DNA of 42,890 nucleotides from an uncultured Blautia sp. GTDB lineage: Bacteria; Bacillota; Clostridia; Lachnospirales; Lachnospiraceae. Made by a program: the position numbers and the translations under genes. Where the stretch lies: the NCBI GenBank assembly GCA_900539525.1, contig UQCM01000021.1, forward strand, positions 1-42,890. The letters are read 5' to 3'. Within the stretch, counting starts at the first letter, position 1; each line of letters starts with the position of its first letter. Below are positions 1 through 7,945 of the stretch, piece by piece. The notes under the pieces are model-generated. The model had not been told where the DNA came from and ran no database searches. It saw only the letters and a list, made by a program, of their open reading frames with translations.

Positions 1-108
1 TTTTGGGACATTTTCAAAAATGCTTGACATACCAGAATGATTACAGATGGTTTTTGTACCAAAAGGATTACAGAAGGCTTGTGAGCGCATCGAAGCGAAA
101 ACCACATA
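1..108. other. left-edge non-coding stretch with imperfect direct repeats
   Basis: No gene is supported here. Two imperfect 21-bp direct repeats (30-50 and 57-77; 18 of 21 bases agree; both contain GGATTACAGA or TGATTACAGA) lie 27 bp apart. The motif GGGACATTTTCA at 5-16 appears in inverted orientation at the right edge of the window as TGAAAATGTCTC. Repeated short terminal sequences of this kind are seen at the ends of some insertion sequences such as the IS21 family, so this may be an IS end. No transposase is visible inside the window, so the reading is tentative. Confidence 0.35.
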
Positions 109-142
109 AAAACCGCCGGCTCCTATAGAGCCGACGGTTTTC
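108..142 (-). terminator. Rho-independent terminator after folD
   Basis: The arms AAAACCGCCGGCTC (109-122) and GAGCCGACGGTTTT (128-141) form a 14-bp stem with one mismatch and a 5-nt loop. It starts about 20 nt after the folD stop codon, and on the minus strand the stem runs into a short U tract. It closes the Wood-Ljungdahl transcription unit. Confidence 0.88.
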
Positions 143-160
143 ATACAGATGATCATTCTG

Positions 161-1012
161 TTATTTATTTGCTTTTGCAGCTGCCTCTACGACATGCCCT
201 ACCAGTACAGAAGTGGTAACACTTCCCACTCCTCCCGGAACAGGTGTAATTGCCTCTACGATCGGCTCTACTTTTGCGTAGTCCACATCACCACAGAGCT
301 TTCCTTCTGCATTTACATTAATTCCTACATCAATAACAATCTGTCCCGGTCTCACATAGGTATCATCCACAACACCTGCACGACCTGCCGCAACGATCAC
401 GATATCAGCCTCTTTTACAACAGAGGGCATATCTACTGTTCTTGTATGACATACGGTTACCGTTGCATTTTTCTTGATCAGCATCATGGCTGCCGGCTTT
501 CCAACGACCAGTGAGCGGCCTACAACAACCGCTTTTTTCCCGGTACAGTCAATTCCATAATAATCAAGAATCTCCATACATGCCTGCGGTGTACATGGTG
601 GATATCCAAGATCCTTGCCTGTGAATACTCCTGACATTGATCCGTCTGTCATGCAGTCCACATCTTTTGCAGGATCAAGCGCCTGCTCGATCTCATTCTG
701 ATTCAGATGCTTTGGAAGCGGACGGAACAGCAGTACACCATGAACAGAAGCATCCTTGTTTACTTCATCAATTACCGCCAGAACCTGCTCCTGTGTTGCA
801 TCAGCCGGAAGGAGATATTTTTTAAACTCTACCCCAAGCTTTTCACAGCGTTTTGTGGCACCTCTTTCATAGGAAAGATCACTTTCATTTTCACCCACAC
901 GGACGATTCCAAGTGTCGGTTTAATTCCTTTTTCATTCAACTCTGCAACCTTTGCCATAATACGCTCATTTAAAGCTGCAACTACTTCTTTTCCTAATAA
1001 CTGTTTTGCCAT
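161..1012 (-). CDS. folD: FolD-type methylene-THF dehydrogenase, probably lacking cyclohydrolase activity
   Basis: This 283-residue cytosolic protein is of the usual FolD length. Family signatures are clear: VVGRSLVVGKP (about 163-173, nucleotide-binding loop), PPCTP and PGGVGSVTT near the C-terminus. FolD normally oxidises 5,10-methylene-THF with NAD(P) and hydrolyses methenyl-THF; in acetogens it runs in the reductive direction. Aligned without gaps to the E. coli protein from memory, the Tyr is kept (Y48) but the catalytic Lys four residues later is Ala52, and the Gln that positions it is Phe96; the Asp is kept (D119). In the human enzyme the corresponding Lys56 and Gln100 are needed for cyclohydrolase activity. 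Dehydrogenase-only function is therefore inferred, with the adjacent FchA supplying the hydrolase. The start has a GGAGG site, 11 nt after fchA. Cofactor choice cannot be told. Confidence 0.95.
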   Translation of the reverse strand: MAKQLLGKEVVAALNERIMAKVAELNEKGIKPTLGIVRVGENESDLSYERGATKRCEKLGVEFKKYLLPADATQEQVLAVIDEVNKDASVHGVLLFRPLPKHLNQNEIEQALDPAKDVDCMTDGSMSGVFTGKDLGYPPCTPQACMEILDYYGIDCTGKKAVVVGRSLVVGKPAAMMLIKKNATVTVCHTRTVDMPSVVKEADIVIVAAGRAGVVDDTYVRPGQIVIDVGINVNAEGKLCGDVDYAKVEPIVEAITPVPGGVGSVTTSVLVGHVVEAAAKANK

Positions 1013-1023
1013 GGTACGCCTCC

Positions 1024-1653
1024 CTATTTTAATCTTCCCAGTACACTGTTAAAGATCTCTTCTGCTTTCTTTGGATACTCTGCCAGCATTGCATCGGCTT
1101 TTTTATTCAGTTCTTCTGCATATTCTCTGTTTTTCATGGATTTTGTGTTAATGTACACATTCAGAGAAGCACCCTCTAAGGCTGCCTTACAGAACGCTGC
1201 ACCTACACCTGCATCACTGATGGCCAGTGCTGAACCTTTTACTGCAAACTCCGCAATGATATCGATCGCTTCACAGCATTTCTCCATGATTTCCATCGGT
1301 ACAGAGCAGGCATCCTTCAGAACGATCTCCATCACTCTCGCCTTTTCCGCCTTCTCTTCTTCCGTCTCTCTCGGCATACCATAAGCCTTTGAAAGCGGCT
1401 CAAATACCTCCGCATCTCTTTCAATCAGCCTCAGAAGCTCTGCCTGAAGCTTGTCACATTTCGCCTTCAGTGCATACATTTCTTCTTCCACATCTGCATA
1501 TTTCTTCTTTCCAACCGTAAGGCTGCCTACCATGTTTCCAAGCGCCGTTCCGATGGCTCCTACAAGTGCGGAAGCACCGCCGCCTCCAGGAACCGGAGCC
1601 TTAGAAGCCAGCACTTCTACAAACTCATTACATGGTACTGTTGAAAAACCCAT
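1024..1653 (-). CDS. fchA: methenyl-THF cyclohydrolase / formiminotransferase-cyclodeaminase family protein
   Basis: This 209-residue all-alpha protein belongs to the cyclodeaminase/cyclohydrolase (FTCD_C) family. The N-terminal APVPGGGGASALVGAIG segment (about 15-31) is the family's glycine-rich signature. The family either deaminates formimino-THF or interconverts formyl-THF and methenyl-THF. The setting between the acs genes and folD argues for the methenyl-THF cyclohydrolase role in the methyl branch of the Wood-Ljungdahl pathway. No histidine-degradation gene is nearby, which speaks against a purely catabolic cyclodeaminase role. The start codon follows a GGAGG site at 9-nt spacing, and the gene is co-directional and nearly contiguous with folD. 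The exact reaction is inferred from context and not shown by residues. Confidence 0.85.
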   Translation of the reverse strand: MGFSTVPCNEFVEVLASKAPVPGGGGASALVGAIGTALGNMVGSLTVGKKKYADVEEEMYALKAKCDKLQAELLRLIERDAEVFEPLSKAYGMPRETEEEKAEKARVMEIVLKDACSVPMEIMEKCCEAIDIIAEFAVKGSALAISDAGVGAAFCKAALEGASLNVYINTKSMKNREYAEELNKKADAMLAEYPKKAEEIFNSVLGRLK

Positions 1654-1683
1654 AATATCATACCTCCAGATCTATAGCTTTTT

Positions 1684-1770
1684 GTAACTTTTCAAAGCCC
1701 ATTCGCAAAATTGACTCTTTGGGACTCACCTTTTGCTCATGTATGCCTCTCTCCATATTGATACAGTTAC
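1684..1770. repeat. diverged, internally deleted copy of the 153-bp palindromic element
   Basis: The left part (1684-1754) matches the reverse complement of the right half of the element at 14634-14786, including CCATTCGCAAAAT and CCTTTTGCTCATGTA. After that it jumps to a short right end, ACAGTTAC, at 1763-1770. The right end overlaps the last codon of the DUF3786 gene: the minus-strand reading of its terminal GTTAC contains the TAA stop (1767-1769). Confidence 0.65.
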
Positions 1771-2405
1771 AGCTTTTTTAATGTGCCAATTGACACATCC
1801 CCTACTACTGCCAGATCTTCCGCCTCAAAGGATAACGGGAAGTTATCCGAAAAGAGTATCTGAGAGGAAGGCGGAAATTCTTCATCTCCTTCCCACAGGA
1901 TAAAGCGTACAAAGTAATCATTGACAAATTCAAATTCATAAGAGATATCTCCCAGATCCAGTCTTTTCGCGCCGATCTTTTCCATCTGCTTCTGAAACAG
2001 CTCTGTCTTCGATCCAAAACCGTATGCCAGACGCATCATACAGCGCCCCTGAAACTGCCGGAAATATACTTCGCCCCATGGTACTTCCCGATAGGTGAGG
2101 AACTTTCCGGTGCCAAGTGCCGACACCCCTCTGGTAAGGAAACGAATCGCAATAATCTTTGCTGCGATCTCTGACTCCAGTGCTCCATAGGAAGTATCTG
2201 ATGCATCCTCCTTCCTTACCGTAAAGTCAGGCCAGGTAATGAAATAAGACTTTTGCATCATTCGCAGCTGAAAGGTACGGGACTTCTCATCATATGGAAT
2301 TCCTGTACGTCCTGACGCTTCTATCGGATCCATTTTCTGAAACTCCGCCAGATAATGTTCAAAGGGAATACGCTCTTTGTTGTCTTTTTCGTACTCAATA
2401 TTCAT
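1767..2405 (-). CDS. DUF3786-type protein of the Wood-Ljungdahl cluster
   Basis: A 212-residue soluble protein without signal peptide or membrane segment, recognised with moderate certainty as DUF3786, a family often seen near acs/cdh genes and corrinoid proteins. Visible features are an SGRTGIPYDEKSRTFQLRM region (about 31-49), a WPDF motif and an acidic C-terminal half with many aromatic residues. Only one Cys is evident, so it does not look like an iron-sulfur protein. It lies between acsV and fchA in the same direction, 133 nt after acsV, with its own GGAG ribosome binding site. A role in corrinoid protein handling or cluster maturation would fit the context but is guesswork; no reaction is known to me. 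Its 3' end abuts a palindromic repeat. Confidence 0.7.
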   Translation of the reverse strand: MNIEYEKDNKERIPFEHYLAEFQKMDPIEASGRTGIPYDEKSRTFQLRMMQKSYFITWPDFTVRKEDASDTSYGALESEIAAKIIAIRFLTRGVSALGTGKFLTYREVPWGEVYFRQFQGRCMMRLAYGFGSKTELFQKQMEKIGAKRLDLGDISYEFEFVNDYFVRFILWEGDEEFPPSSQILFSDNFPLSFEAEDLAVVGDVSIGTLKKL

Positions 2406-2450
2406 TGGGGTACTCCTTTATCATCTATTTCTTACTGCTCTCTCATCAGA

Positions 2451-2477
2451 AATATAACAGGCATTCACTGTTAACAA
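2451..2477 (-). promoter_or_regulatory. weak candidate promoter before the DUF3786-fchA-folD genes
   Basis: On the minus strand a TGTTATATT extended -10 (TATATT, 2451-2456) lies 15 nt after TTGTTA (2472-2477). The spacing is short and the match modest. It could supply extra transcription to the last three genes, but no terminator is seen before it in the 133-nt gap. Confidence 0.25.
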
Positions 2478-2538
2478 AAACCTGCCATATCTGCTTCAAG
2501 ATGTACATTATGCCCGGGATGTCAGACTTTGTCTGTCG

Positions 2539-4458
2539 CTACCGGTTCGGAAACAGCGACAGATCCGTGTGCGGCAGGAAACACGCTCCTACAAATTCGT
2601 CCATATACTGAGGAATCGCACTTAATTCTATATAAGTCATATTCTGTGCCACTTCATAGACCTTTCTCTCTGATTCTGTGGAGTACAGCATTGCGTAGGC
2701 TCCGGCCAGTGAAGAATTTCCTATGTAGTGGTACATTTCAATCGGCACATCCGGAAACATACCGATATTGATCGCATTTTCCATATTGATACCGCTTCCG
2801 ATGCCACCTGCCACATAAACATTCTCAATCATGGAAATATCAAAATCACAATATGACAACATGGTACGAATCGCTGAGAAGATTGCCCCTTTTGCACGGA
2901 TGAAATTGTCAATATCTACCTCTGTGATCTCGACATCCTTGACAGAATCCGCCTCATTTTCAAAGGCAAGTACATAACTTCCCATTCCGTAGGCGTCTCT
3001 CTTTATCCGTTTCCCTTCACGGACAAATTTTCCCTTGGGATCAATAATTCCGCAACGGAACAATTCACTGATCACATCAATGATGCCGGAACCACACATA
3101 CCGATCGGTTTTGTTCCTTCTGCTCCTACAATGGTAAGTGCAGGCTCCATGGTTTCCTGATCGATCGTGCAGGCTTCAATCGCACCATCCGTAGCACGCA
3201 TACCACAGCTGATATCGCCGCCTTCAAAGGCCGGACCGGCAGAGCAGGCACAGCTCATGAGAAAATCGGAATTTCCGAATACGATCTCTCCATTGGTTCC
3301 AAGGTCTATAAACAGTGAAAACTCAGGCTTATTCCAGATCATGCTGACAAACGCACCTGCTGTGATATCACCACCCACATAGCTTCCAATGTTAGGTGCC
3401 ACGATAATATGCGCATCCGGATTCACGTCAATACCGATATCCTGTGCAAACAGAGAATTTGTCTTAAAAAAGGTTGGGATATACGGTTCCATGCGCAGAG
3501 GATTGGCATTAATACCCATCAGCAGATGATTCATCGTAGAGTTTCCTGCTACGCACATCCTGTAGATATTTCTCTTTGTGATTTTTGCCTGACAGCACAT
3601 TGTATGCAACAGGGGATTGATCGTTTCATCAATCACAGCCTTCTGCAGTCTTTCCTTTCCGCCCGGCTTATCAGATTCGATGATTCTGTTAATAACATCC
3701 GCACCGTAACGGATCTGCCCGTTCCCTGATGATCCCTTTGCCAAAATTGAACCGTCCAGCATATTGATCAGTATGGCAGATACTGTAGTAGTCCCGATAT
3801 CAATAGCAGCTCCGGCAACCACTACTTCATCAGAAGCCGGGAAGATATCGTATACAAAAATATCCTTAGATGTCCTGCGAAGAACCGTCTTTACATGAAA
3901 ATCTGATGTACGCAGCACATCCGGCAGTTTCTTCAGCACAGAATAGGGCAGTTTCACTCTGTCCATTCCTGTAGCTGCCTTTATTGCACGGGTGAACCTC
4001 TCATTATCCGGCATGGTATCATCCAATGTAGGTACATCCATGGAAAGTTCTGTTACTTCAAGATTATTTTTCAGTTCAATACCAGCTTCTGCGATAGACG
4101 CCTTGATATCGTCAAAAATCTTTATCTCGTCCGGTGATGAAAGATCTGCCACTTTCATACGGCTCCTGTAAGCGGAGGCAATATCCGGCACCAGTACCTC
4201 CACATCTGCGCTAATCGTACTGACACAGGCAAGACGCCATCCCGCTTCATATTCTTCATCACTGATATGACGCGTCTTTTTTGATTCTAATTCTCCACCA
4301 ATGAGCTTCACTCTGCATTTTCCGCAAGATGCATTTCCAGAACACGGTGCATCGATAGCTACATTTGTTTTTCTCGCTACCTCAAGAAGGCTTTCACCGA
4401 AAGCAGCGAAGACTGTAATATCTTCGCTGTTTTCAAACTTAAAAGTAACCTTATACAT
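2539..4458 (-). CDS. acsV: reductive activator of the corrinoid Fe-S protein (RACo, AcsV)
   Basis: This 639-residue protein uses ATP to return the inactive Co(II) form of the corrinoid Fe-S protein to Co(I). The N-terminal [2Fe-2S] ferredoxin-like domain is visible through Cys39, Cys45, Cys48 and Cys78 (CX5CX2CX29C). An ASKHA-type ATPase core follows: AIDIGTTTVSAIL at about 218-230 and FIDLGTNGEIVFG further on as phosphate-binding loops, with VYVAGGIGSG near the end. Length and architecture match known RACo proteins. The ATG follows the acsE stop after 3 nt (TGA TAA ATG), with the GGAG site inside acsE, so translation of the two is probably coupled. Its partner AcsCD is encoded just upstream. 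Confidence 0.95.
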   Translation of the reverse strand: MYKVTFKFENSEDITVFAAFGESLLEVARKTNVAIDAPCSGNASCGKCRVKLIGGELESKKTRHISDEEYEAGWRLACVSTISADVEVLVPDIASAYRSRMKVADLSSPDEIKIFDDIKASIAEAGIELKNNLEVTELSMDVPTLDDTMPDNERFTRAIKAATGMDRVKLPYSVLKKLPDVLRTSDFHVKTVLRRTSKDIFVYDIFPASDEVVVAGAAIDIGTTTVSAILINMLDGSILAKGSSGNGQIRYGADVINRIIESDKPGGKERLQKAVIDETINPLLHTMCCQAKITKRNIYRMCVAGNSTMNHLLMGINANPLRMEPYIPTFFKTNSLFAQDIGIDVNPDAHIIVAPNIGSYVGGDITAGAFVSMIWNKPEFSLFIDLGTNGEIVFGNSDFLMSCACSAGPAFEGGDISCGMRATDGAIEACTIDQETMEPALTIVGAEGTKPIGMCGSGIIDVISELFRCGIIDPKGKFVREGKRIKRDAYGMGSYVLAFENEADSVKDVEITEVDIDNFIRAKGAIFSAIRTMLSYCDFDISMIENVYVAGGIGSGINMENAINIGMFPDVPIEMYHYIGNSSLAGAYAMLYSTESERKVYEVAQNMTYIELSAIPQYMDEFVGACFLPHTDLSLFPNR

Positions 4459-4461
4459 TTA

Positions 4462-5247
4462 TCAGATCTCCAGATAGGAATCTGCATACAGGGTATTACC
4501 CTTGAATACATCACAGGATTTGATTGTTTCCATCAAACGCAGATCACATGGATTTACGATTGCAGAAGTCAGTCCCTGCATCATAGCCATAGCAACTAAA
4601 GCAGAATCCATGATCGGACGGATGTGCTTCGGCATGCCATTTGAGTTATTTGAAAGACCTCCTGTAGAATTCAGCCCCATCTCTGAGAACATTTTAATAG
4701 CTTCCAGAACGTCCATCTGCTTGTCCTGCATTCCCTTAACAACCAGGAATAACGGATCGAACCAAAGATCCTCTGCCTCCATACCGTGCTCAAGACCTCT
4801 CTCAAGCATGTTCTGGCAGTGCATCATACGCTCGTCATTATCAGCTGCGATACCTTCTGCAGAGCAAAGTGCGATAACAATTGCATCGTTTGCAGCAGCC
4901 AGGTCAATGTTCTCAATACGTCCGCCTGCATCTGCAGAGTTTACGATTGGTTTTCCTTTGCTTCTGTTGTATACAGAGATACCAGCTTCGATTGCTTTTG
5001 TATTCGCTGTATCCAGTGCCAGAGGAACATTATCAAAGTTCTCCTGCAGCAGTTTAACTGCCCATTTCATCAGATCTTCTCCGTCACTCTCTGCCGGTCC
5101 GATGTTTACATCAAGATAAGTAGCACCTGCGTCTAACTGCTCTTTTGCTCTTTTCAGGATCGGCTCCGGGTCTCTTTCTGCCATAGCCTTACGGATAACA
5201 GGGGAAATACAGTGGATTCTTTCACCAATTGTTACAAATTTAGCCAT
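4462..5247 (-). CDS. acsE: methyl-THF:corrinoid Fe-S protein methyltransferase
   Basis: A 261-residue TIM-barrel pterin-binding methyltransferase that moves the methyl group from 5-methyl-THF to the cobalt of AcsCD. Seen in the sequence are YLDVNIGP (about 44-51), PLALDT (75-80, the pterin-binding Asp region) and GLSNNSNGMP (197-206), whose Asn200 corresponds to the Asn that assists methyl-group activation in the Moorella enzyme. The length agrees with the about 262 residues of characterised AcsE. It has a strong GGAG site and lies 28 nt after acsC, with acsV following almost directly. Confidence 0.96.
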   Translation of the reverse strand: MAKFVTIGERIHCISPVIRKAMAERDPEPILKRAKEQLDAGATYLDVNIGPAESDGEDLMKWAVKLLQENFDNVPLALDTANTKAIEAGISVYNRSKGKPIVNSADAGGRIENIDLAAANDAIVIALCSAEGIAADNDERMMHCQNMLERGLEHGMEAEDLWFDPLFLVVKGMQDKQMDVLEAIKMFSEMGLNSTGGLSNNSNGMPKHIRPIMDSALVAMAMMQGLTSAIVNPCDLRLMETIKSCDVFKGNTLYADSYLEI

Positions 5248-5275
5248 TGTTTATTCTCCTTTTCATTTTATTTCA

Positions 5276-6619
5276 TTACGCAAAATCTTTCATGAATTTA
5301 ACAAGCTGTACTGCCTCGTTAGGAGCAATGATAACTTCCCAGCCCGGCAGTTTTGCTTCAATCTCACCCTTCAATACAGCTACTTTTCCAGGGATGATCA
5401 GCTTTCTGCTCTTAACCTTCTCTTCAATCTTTGCTTCCTCAAAGAATTTAGCAATGGTAGTTGCAGAGAATTTTCCTGCTGCCCAGGATGTCAGTACAGA
5501 AAGACCGCCCGCATCGTTGATGATCAGGTTAACAGGTACTCCTGAACGCTCCAGCTCTCCGGATACCAGGAAGTAAGTAAGTGCAAAGTCTACCGTTGTC
5601 AGACAGATGGAATTCTCATCTGCTCCGTTCAGAGGATAGATACCCGGTTCAACCTTCATTGGTTTCTGCGGATCTGTGAACAGGTTCTGACGCAGACCGT
5701 ACAGAGGAAGTGCTTCTGCATAGCCGATCTTCTCTGCTACTACAATAGAACCATATTTCATGGTAAACAGAGACAACAGTGCTGCCTGCTTATGAGCATC
5801 ACCCATAGCGATCTTTGCAGTATTAACGATGGATGGATAACCACAGGTTCTGTCGCCATCTTTCAGTGCTGCCTTACGAAGCTGTACTGCATTTGCAAAG
5901 GTATCCTTTGCGTTCTCTCCTGTAACGTCAATTACAAGGTTCTTGTTTCCAAGTGCTTCCAATTTTTCAACGGTATCATGAATCTCAGAAAGATCTGCAC
6001 CGCTTACACCGAGAACAACACCTGCCTCTGATGCAACAGCGTTCATTGCTTCATAATTAGAAGCATCTGCACCGTTTAATACCGGTTTTCCGTCTTTACA
6101 TACTGCAAGAGCTGCCTTTGCCAGTTCAACATCTTTACATCCAAGGATCAGGACACGGCCGGTAGCTGCTGCTTTCTTTACCAGTTCTACATAATCGCCG
6201 TTTCCTTCCGGTGAATAGTTCACATATAACATCTCTACGAACATTCTTTCACCGATACGCTCATAGTCAACCTTTGCCACCTCAGCAAGTCTTGCATCTA
6301 CTGCTGCATCATCCATACAGTTGCATACTGCAGCTGCATATCTTGTCTTGCTGACAAATGTTTTCTCATGACGGAACAGTACAGTCTCTCCTCCGAGCGT
6401 CATTTCTGCATCTCCTGCACCTACTTTGATCGTCTTCATTGGAGGCTCTGTTGCTGCTGACAGCTTTGCAAGAGCATCCGGTGCAAAATGCGGGCATGCG
6501 CTGACGTCCATAGAACCCTGAGCTACTTTCATAGAAAATGCCATACAGGTCGGACATCCACACTCTTTACAGTTTTTCTTTGGTGATAATTTAAAAATAT
6601 CAAGACCTTTAAGTGCCAT
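5276..6619 (-). CDS. acsC: corrinoid iron-sulfur protein, large subunit
   Basis: A 447-residue subunit that carries the [4Fe-4S] cluster and, with AcsD, the cobamide that shuttles the methyl group from AcsE to acetyl-CoA synthase. The N-terminal cluster motif is intact: Cys17, Cys20, Cys25 and Cys42 in the CKECGCPTC context. The central TIM-barrel and the C-terminal corrinoid-binding domain (NDAGGLSVLTSWAAGKFSA, about 367-385) are recognisable. A ribosome binding site AGGAGG precedes the ATG, and acsD lies 27 nt upstream, so the two subunits are made from adjacent cistrons. Confidence 0.96.
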   Translation of the reverse strand: MALKGLDIFKLSPKKNCKECGCPTCMAFSMKVAQGSMDVSACPHFAPDALAKLSAATEPPMKTIKVGAGDAEMTLGGETVLFRHEKTFVSKTRYAAAVCNCMDDAAVDARLAEVAKVDYERIGERMFVEMLYVNYSPEGNGDYVELVKKAAATGRVLILGCKDVELAKAALAVCKDGKPVLNGADASNYEAMNAVASEAGVVLGVSGADLSEIHDTVEKLEALGNKNLVIDVTGENAKDTFANAVQLRKAALKDGDRTCGYPSIVNTAKIAMGDAHKQAALLSLFTMKYGSIVVAEKIGYAEALPLYGLRQNLFTDPQKPMKVEPGIYPLNGADENSICLTTVDFALTYFLVSGELERSGVPVNLIINDAGGLSVLTSWAAGKFSATTIAKFFEEAKIEEKVKSRKLIIPGKVAVLKGEIEAKLPGWEVIIAPNEAVQLVKFMKDFA

Positions 6620-6646
6620 AATTCAATAATCCTCCTTTTGTAGCAA

Positions 6647-7588
6647 TTAGACTAACTCTTTAACCAGATTTGAGATGGTTGCGATCGATGTCGGGTGTTT
6701 CAGGATAACTGCGTTGGAACCTGCTGCGATCACTGCCATAGCAGTTTCAATCTCCATATCGATTCCGCGCTCTTCCTGATCTCCCCACTCTGGAACATCA
6801 GCTTCAGTAGCCATAGCCTCTTTTACTGCCCATACTTCTGACGCTACAGGAGTTACGATTGGCATCTGCAGATTTGCATCATTCTGTGACAATGCTGCTG
6901 CTTTTACTCGGTCCATTGTTGAAACCACATACTCGAATCCATAACCTGCTGTTGCAGTACCTACGTTCATGACAACACTCTTGCTGTTTACACCCAGCTG
7001 TCCGATCAGTACGTTTAACTGCTTAGCCAGGTTGATATCTACAGCTGACTCTGCCCCTACGATCTGTTTGTACGCAAGTCCTGCTGCTGCACCTACTGTC
7101 TTGTAGTTCTCTTCTTTTGCTGCCAGTAACATTGCATTTTTTCCATCCAGTGCTTCTGCAGCTTTGGAAAGAAGTTCTGCATCCTTCTCTGCATTCTTGC
7201 ATCCTGCTACTGCGATAGGAAGATCAACAGCCTCTGCAACTTCTTTTAACATGGAAATCAATTCTTCTGTGGATTTGTTTGCTCCGTTCGGATCTCCGCC
7301 TTCCATACGGAAACATAAAAAGTCAACACCTTCAAAGGAAGCTGCCTTTTTTGCGATATCTGCGATCGTCTCGCATCCTTCATAGTACTTCTTCACACAG
7401 TCAAGTTCATTTTCCATACCGAAATCTGTGATTTCGATACCTACCTTTGGTGCATTTTCGATTGGTGCATCAAAAGAATATAATGGCAGTACATTCTCTC
7501 CACCAATTTTCACTGCTTTTTCTCCGCAGCCAATTTCAACAGTATTGATACTGGCATTGAACTTTCCTGATTTTGCTGTAAATGGCAT
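6647..7588 (-). CDS. acsD: corrinoid iron-sulfur protein, small subunit
   Basis: The start was placed at the ATG of MPFTAKSGKF because GGAGG sits 10 nt before it; the frame stays open 19 codons further but without a ribosome binding site. The resulting 313-residue TIM-barrel protein is close to the about 320 residues of known AcsD. It pairs with AcsC to bind the cobamide between the two subunits. A short stretch, FLCFRMEGGDPNG, lies in the barrel. It is the first gene after a 357-bp repeat-filled gap separating it from acsB, so expression of acsDCEV may be partly uncoupled from acsAB. Confidence 0.95.
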   Translation of the reverse strand: MPFTAKSGKFNASINTVEIGCGEKAVKIGGENVLPLYSFDAPIENAPKVGIEITDFGMENELDCVKKYYEGCETIADIAKKAASFEGVDFLCFRMEGGDPNGANKSTEELISMLKEVAEAVDLPIAVAGCKNAEKDAELLSKAAEALDGKNAMLLAAKEENYKTVGAAAGLAYKQIVGAESAVDINLAKQLNVLIGQLGVNSKSVVMNVGTATAGYGFEYVVSTMDRVKAAALSQNDANLQMPIVTPVASEVWAVKEAMATEADVPEWGDQEERGIDMEIETAMAVIAAGSNAVILKHPTSIATISNLVKELV

Positions 7589-7613
7589 TTTAAAATATCC
7601 TCCTTCATATCTT

Positions 7614-7734
7614 ATGACTGTTATAACATGTGATGCCGGACTCAAAAAGCGTTTGCATCCCGGACATCTTCAGATTCCTTCGCGCTTATGCGCTCATAAA
7701 AATCCAGAATATACAGATATTTTACAACAGTCAT
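7614..7734. repeat. 121-bp inverted-repeat element in the acsB-acsD gap
   Basis: The ends ATGACTGTTATAA (7614-7626) and TTTACAACAGTCAT (7721-7734) are imperfect inverted repeats; about 11 of 13 positions pair. Inside are smaller palindromes, for example GCGCTTATGCGC (7682-7693). No open frame fits. The size and terminal inverted repeats suggest a small non-autonomous element, although no second copy was found in this window. Confidence 0.45.
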
Positions 7735-7775
7735 CTGTAAAAATCAACGAAAAACCCCGGGGTATCTGAAATTTT

Positions 7776-7802
7776 GTTACTGTTCACTCCGTGAATAGTA
7801 AC
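7776..7802. repeat. 27-bp stem-loop repeat, copy 1
   Basis: The arms GTTACTGTTCAC and GTGAATAGTAAC pair at 11 of 12 positions around the loop TCC. Five further copies occur in this window, all intergenic and all in the same orientation. A half copy, GTTTACTGTTCACC, follows at about 7821. No U tract follows on either strand, so this is not a classical terminator. Confidence 0.8.
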
Positions 7803-7879
7803 GGGATTTTCCAATTTTCTGTTTACTGTTCACCAGATGTCGGGTAACACGTTTTGTGATACATAGAGATTATGATGTT

Positions 7880-7901
7880 GGGGTCAAAAACATTTGACCC
7901 C
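7880..7901. repeat. GGGGTCA hairpin repeat, copy 1
   Basis: GGGGTCAAA (7880-7888) and TTTGACCCC (7893-7901) form a perfect 9-bp stem with a 4-nt loop, 45 nt after the acsB stop codon. No U tract follows on the minus strand. The same core (GATGTTGGGGTCA here, GGTGTTGGGGTCA there) recurs at 21030-21059. It could protect the acsB mRNA 3' end or act as a weak attenuator. Confidence 0.65.
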
Positions 7902-7945
7902 ATGCTGCACCCGGTTTTATCCGAGTACTGTTTTGCTTCTCATAC

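Noticed and set aside
7589..7760. Promoter for acsDCEV in the acsB-acsD gap
   Set aside because: TATAAC at 7620-7625 exists on the minus strand, but no -35 lies at 16-18 nt (nearest TTGAGT is at 14 nt) and it falls within a palindromic element.
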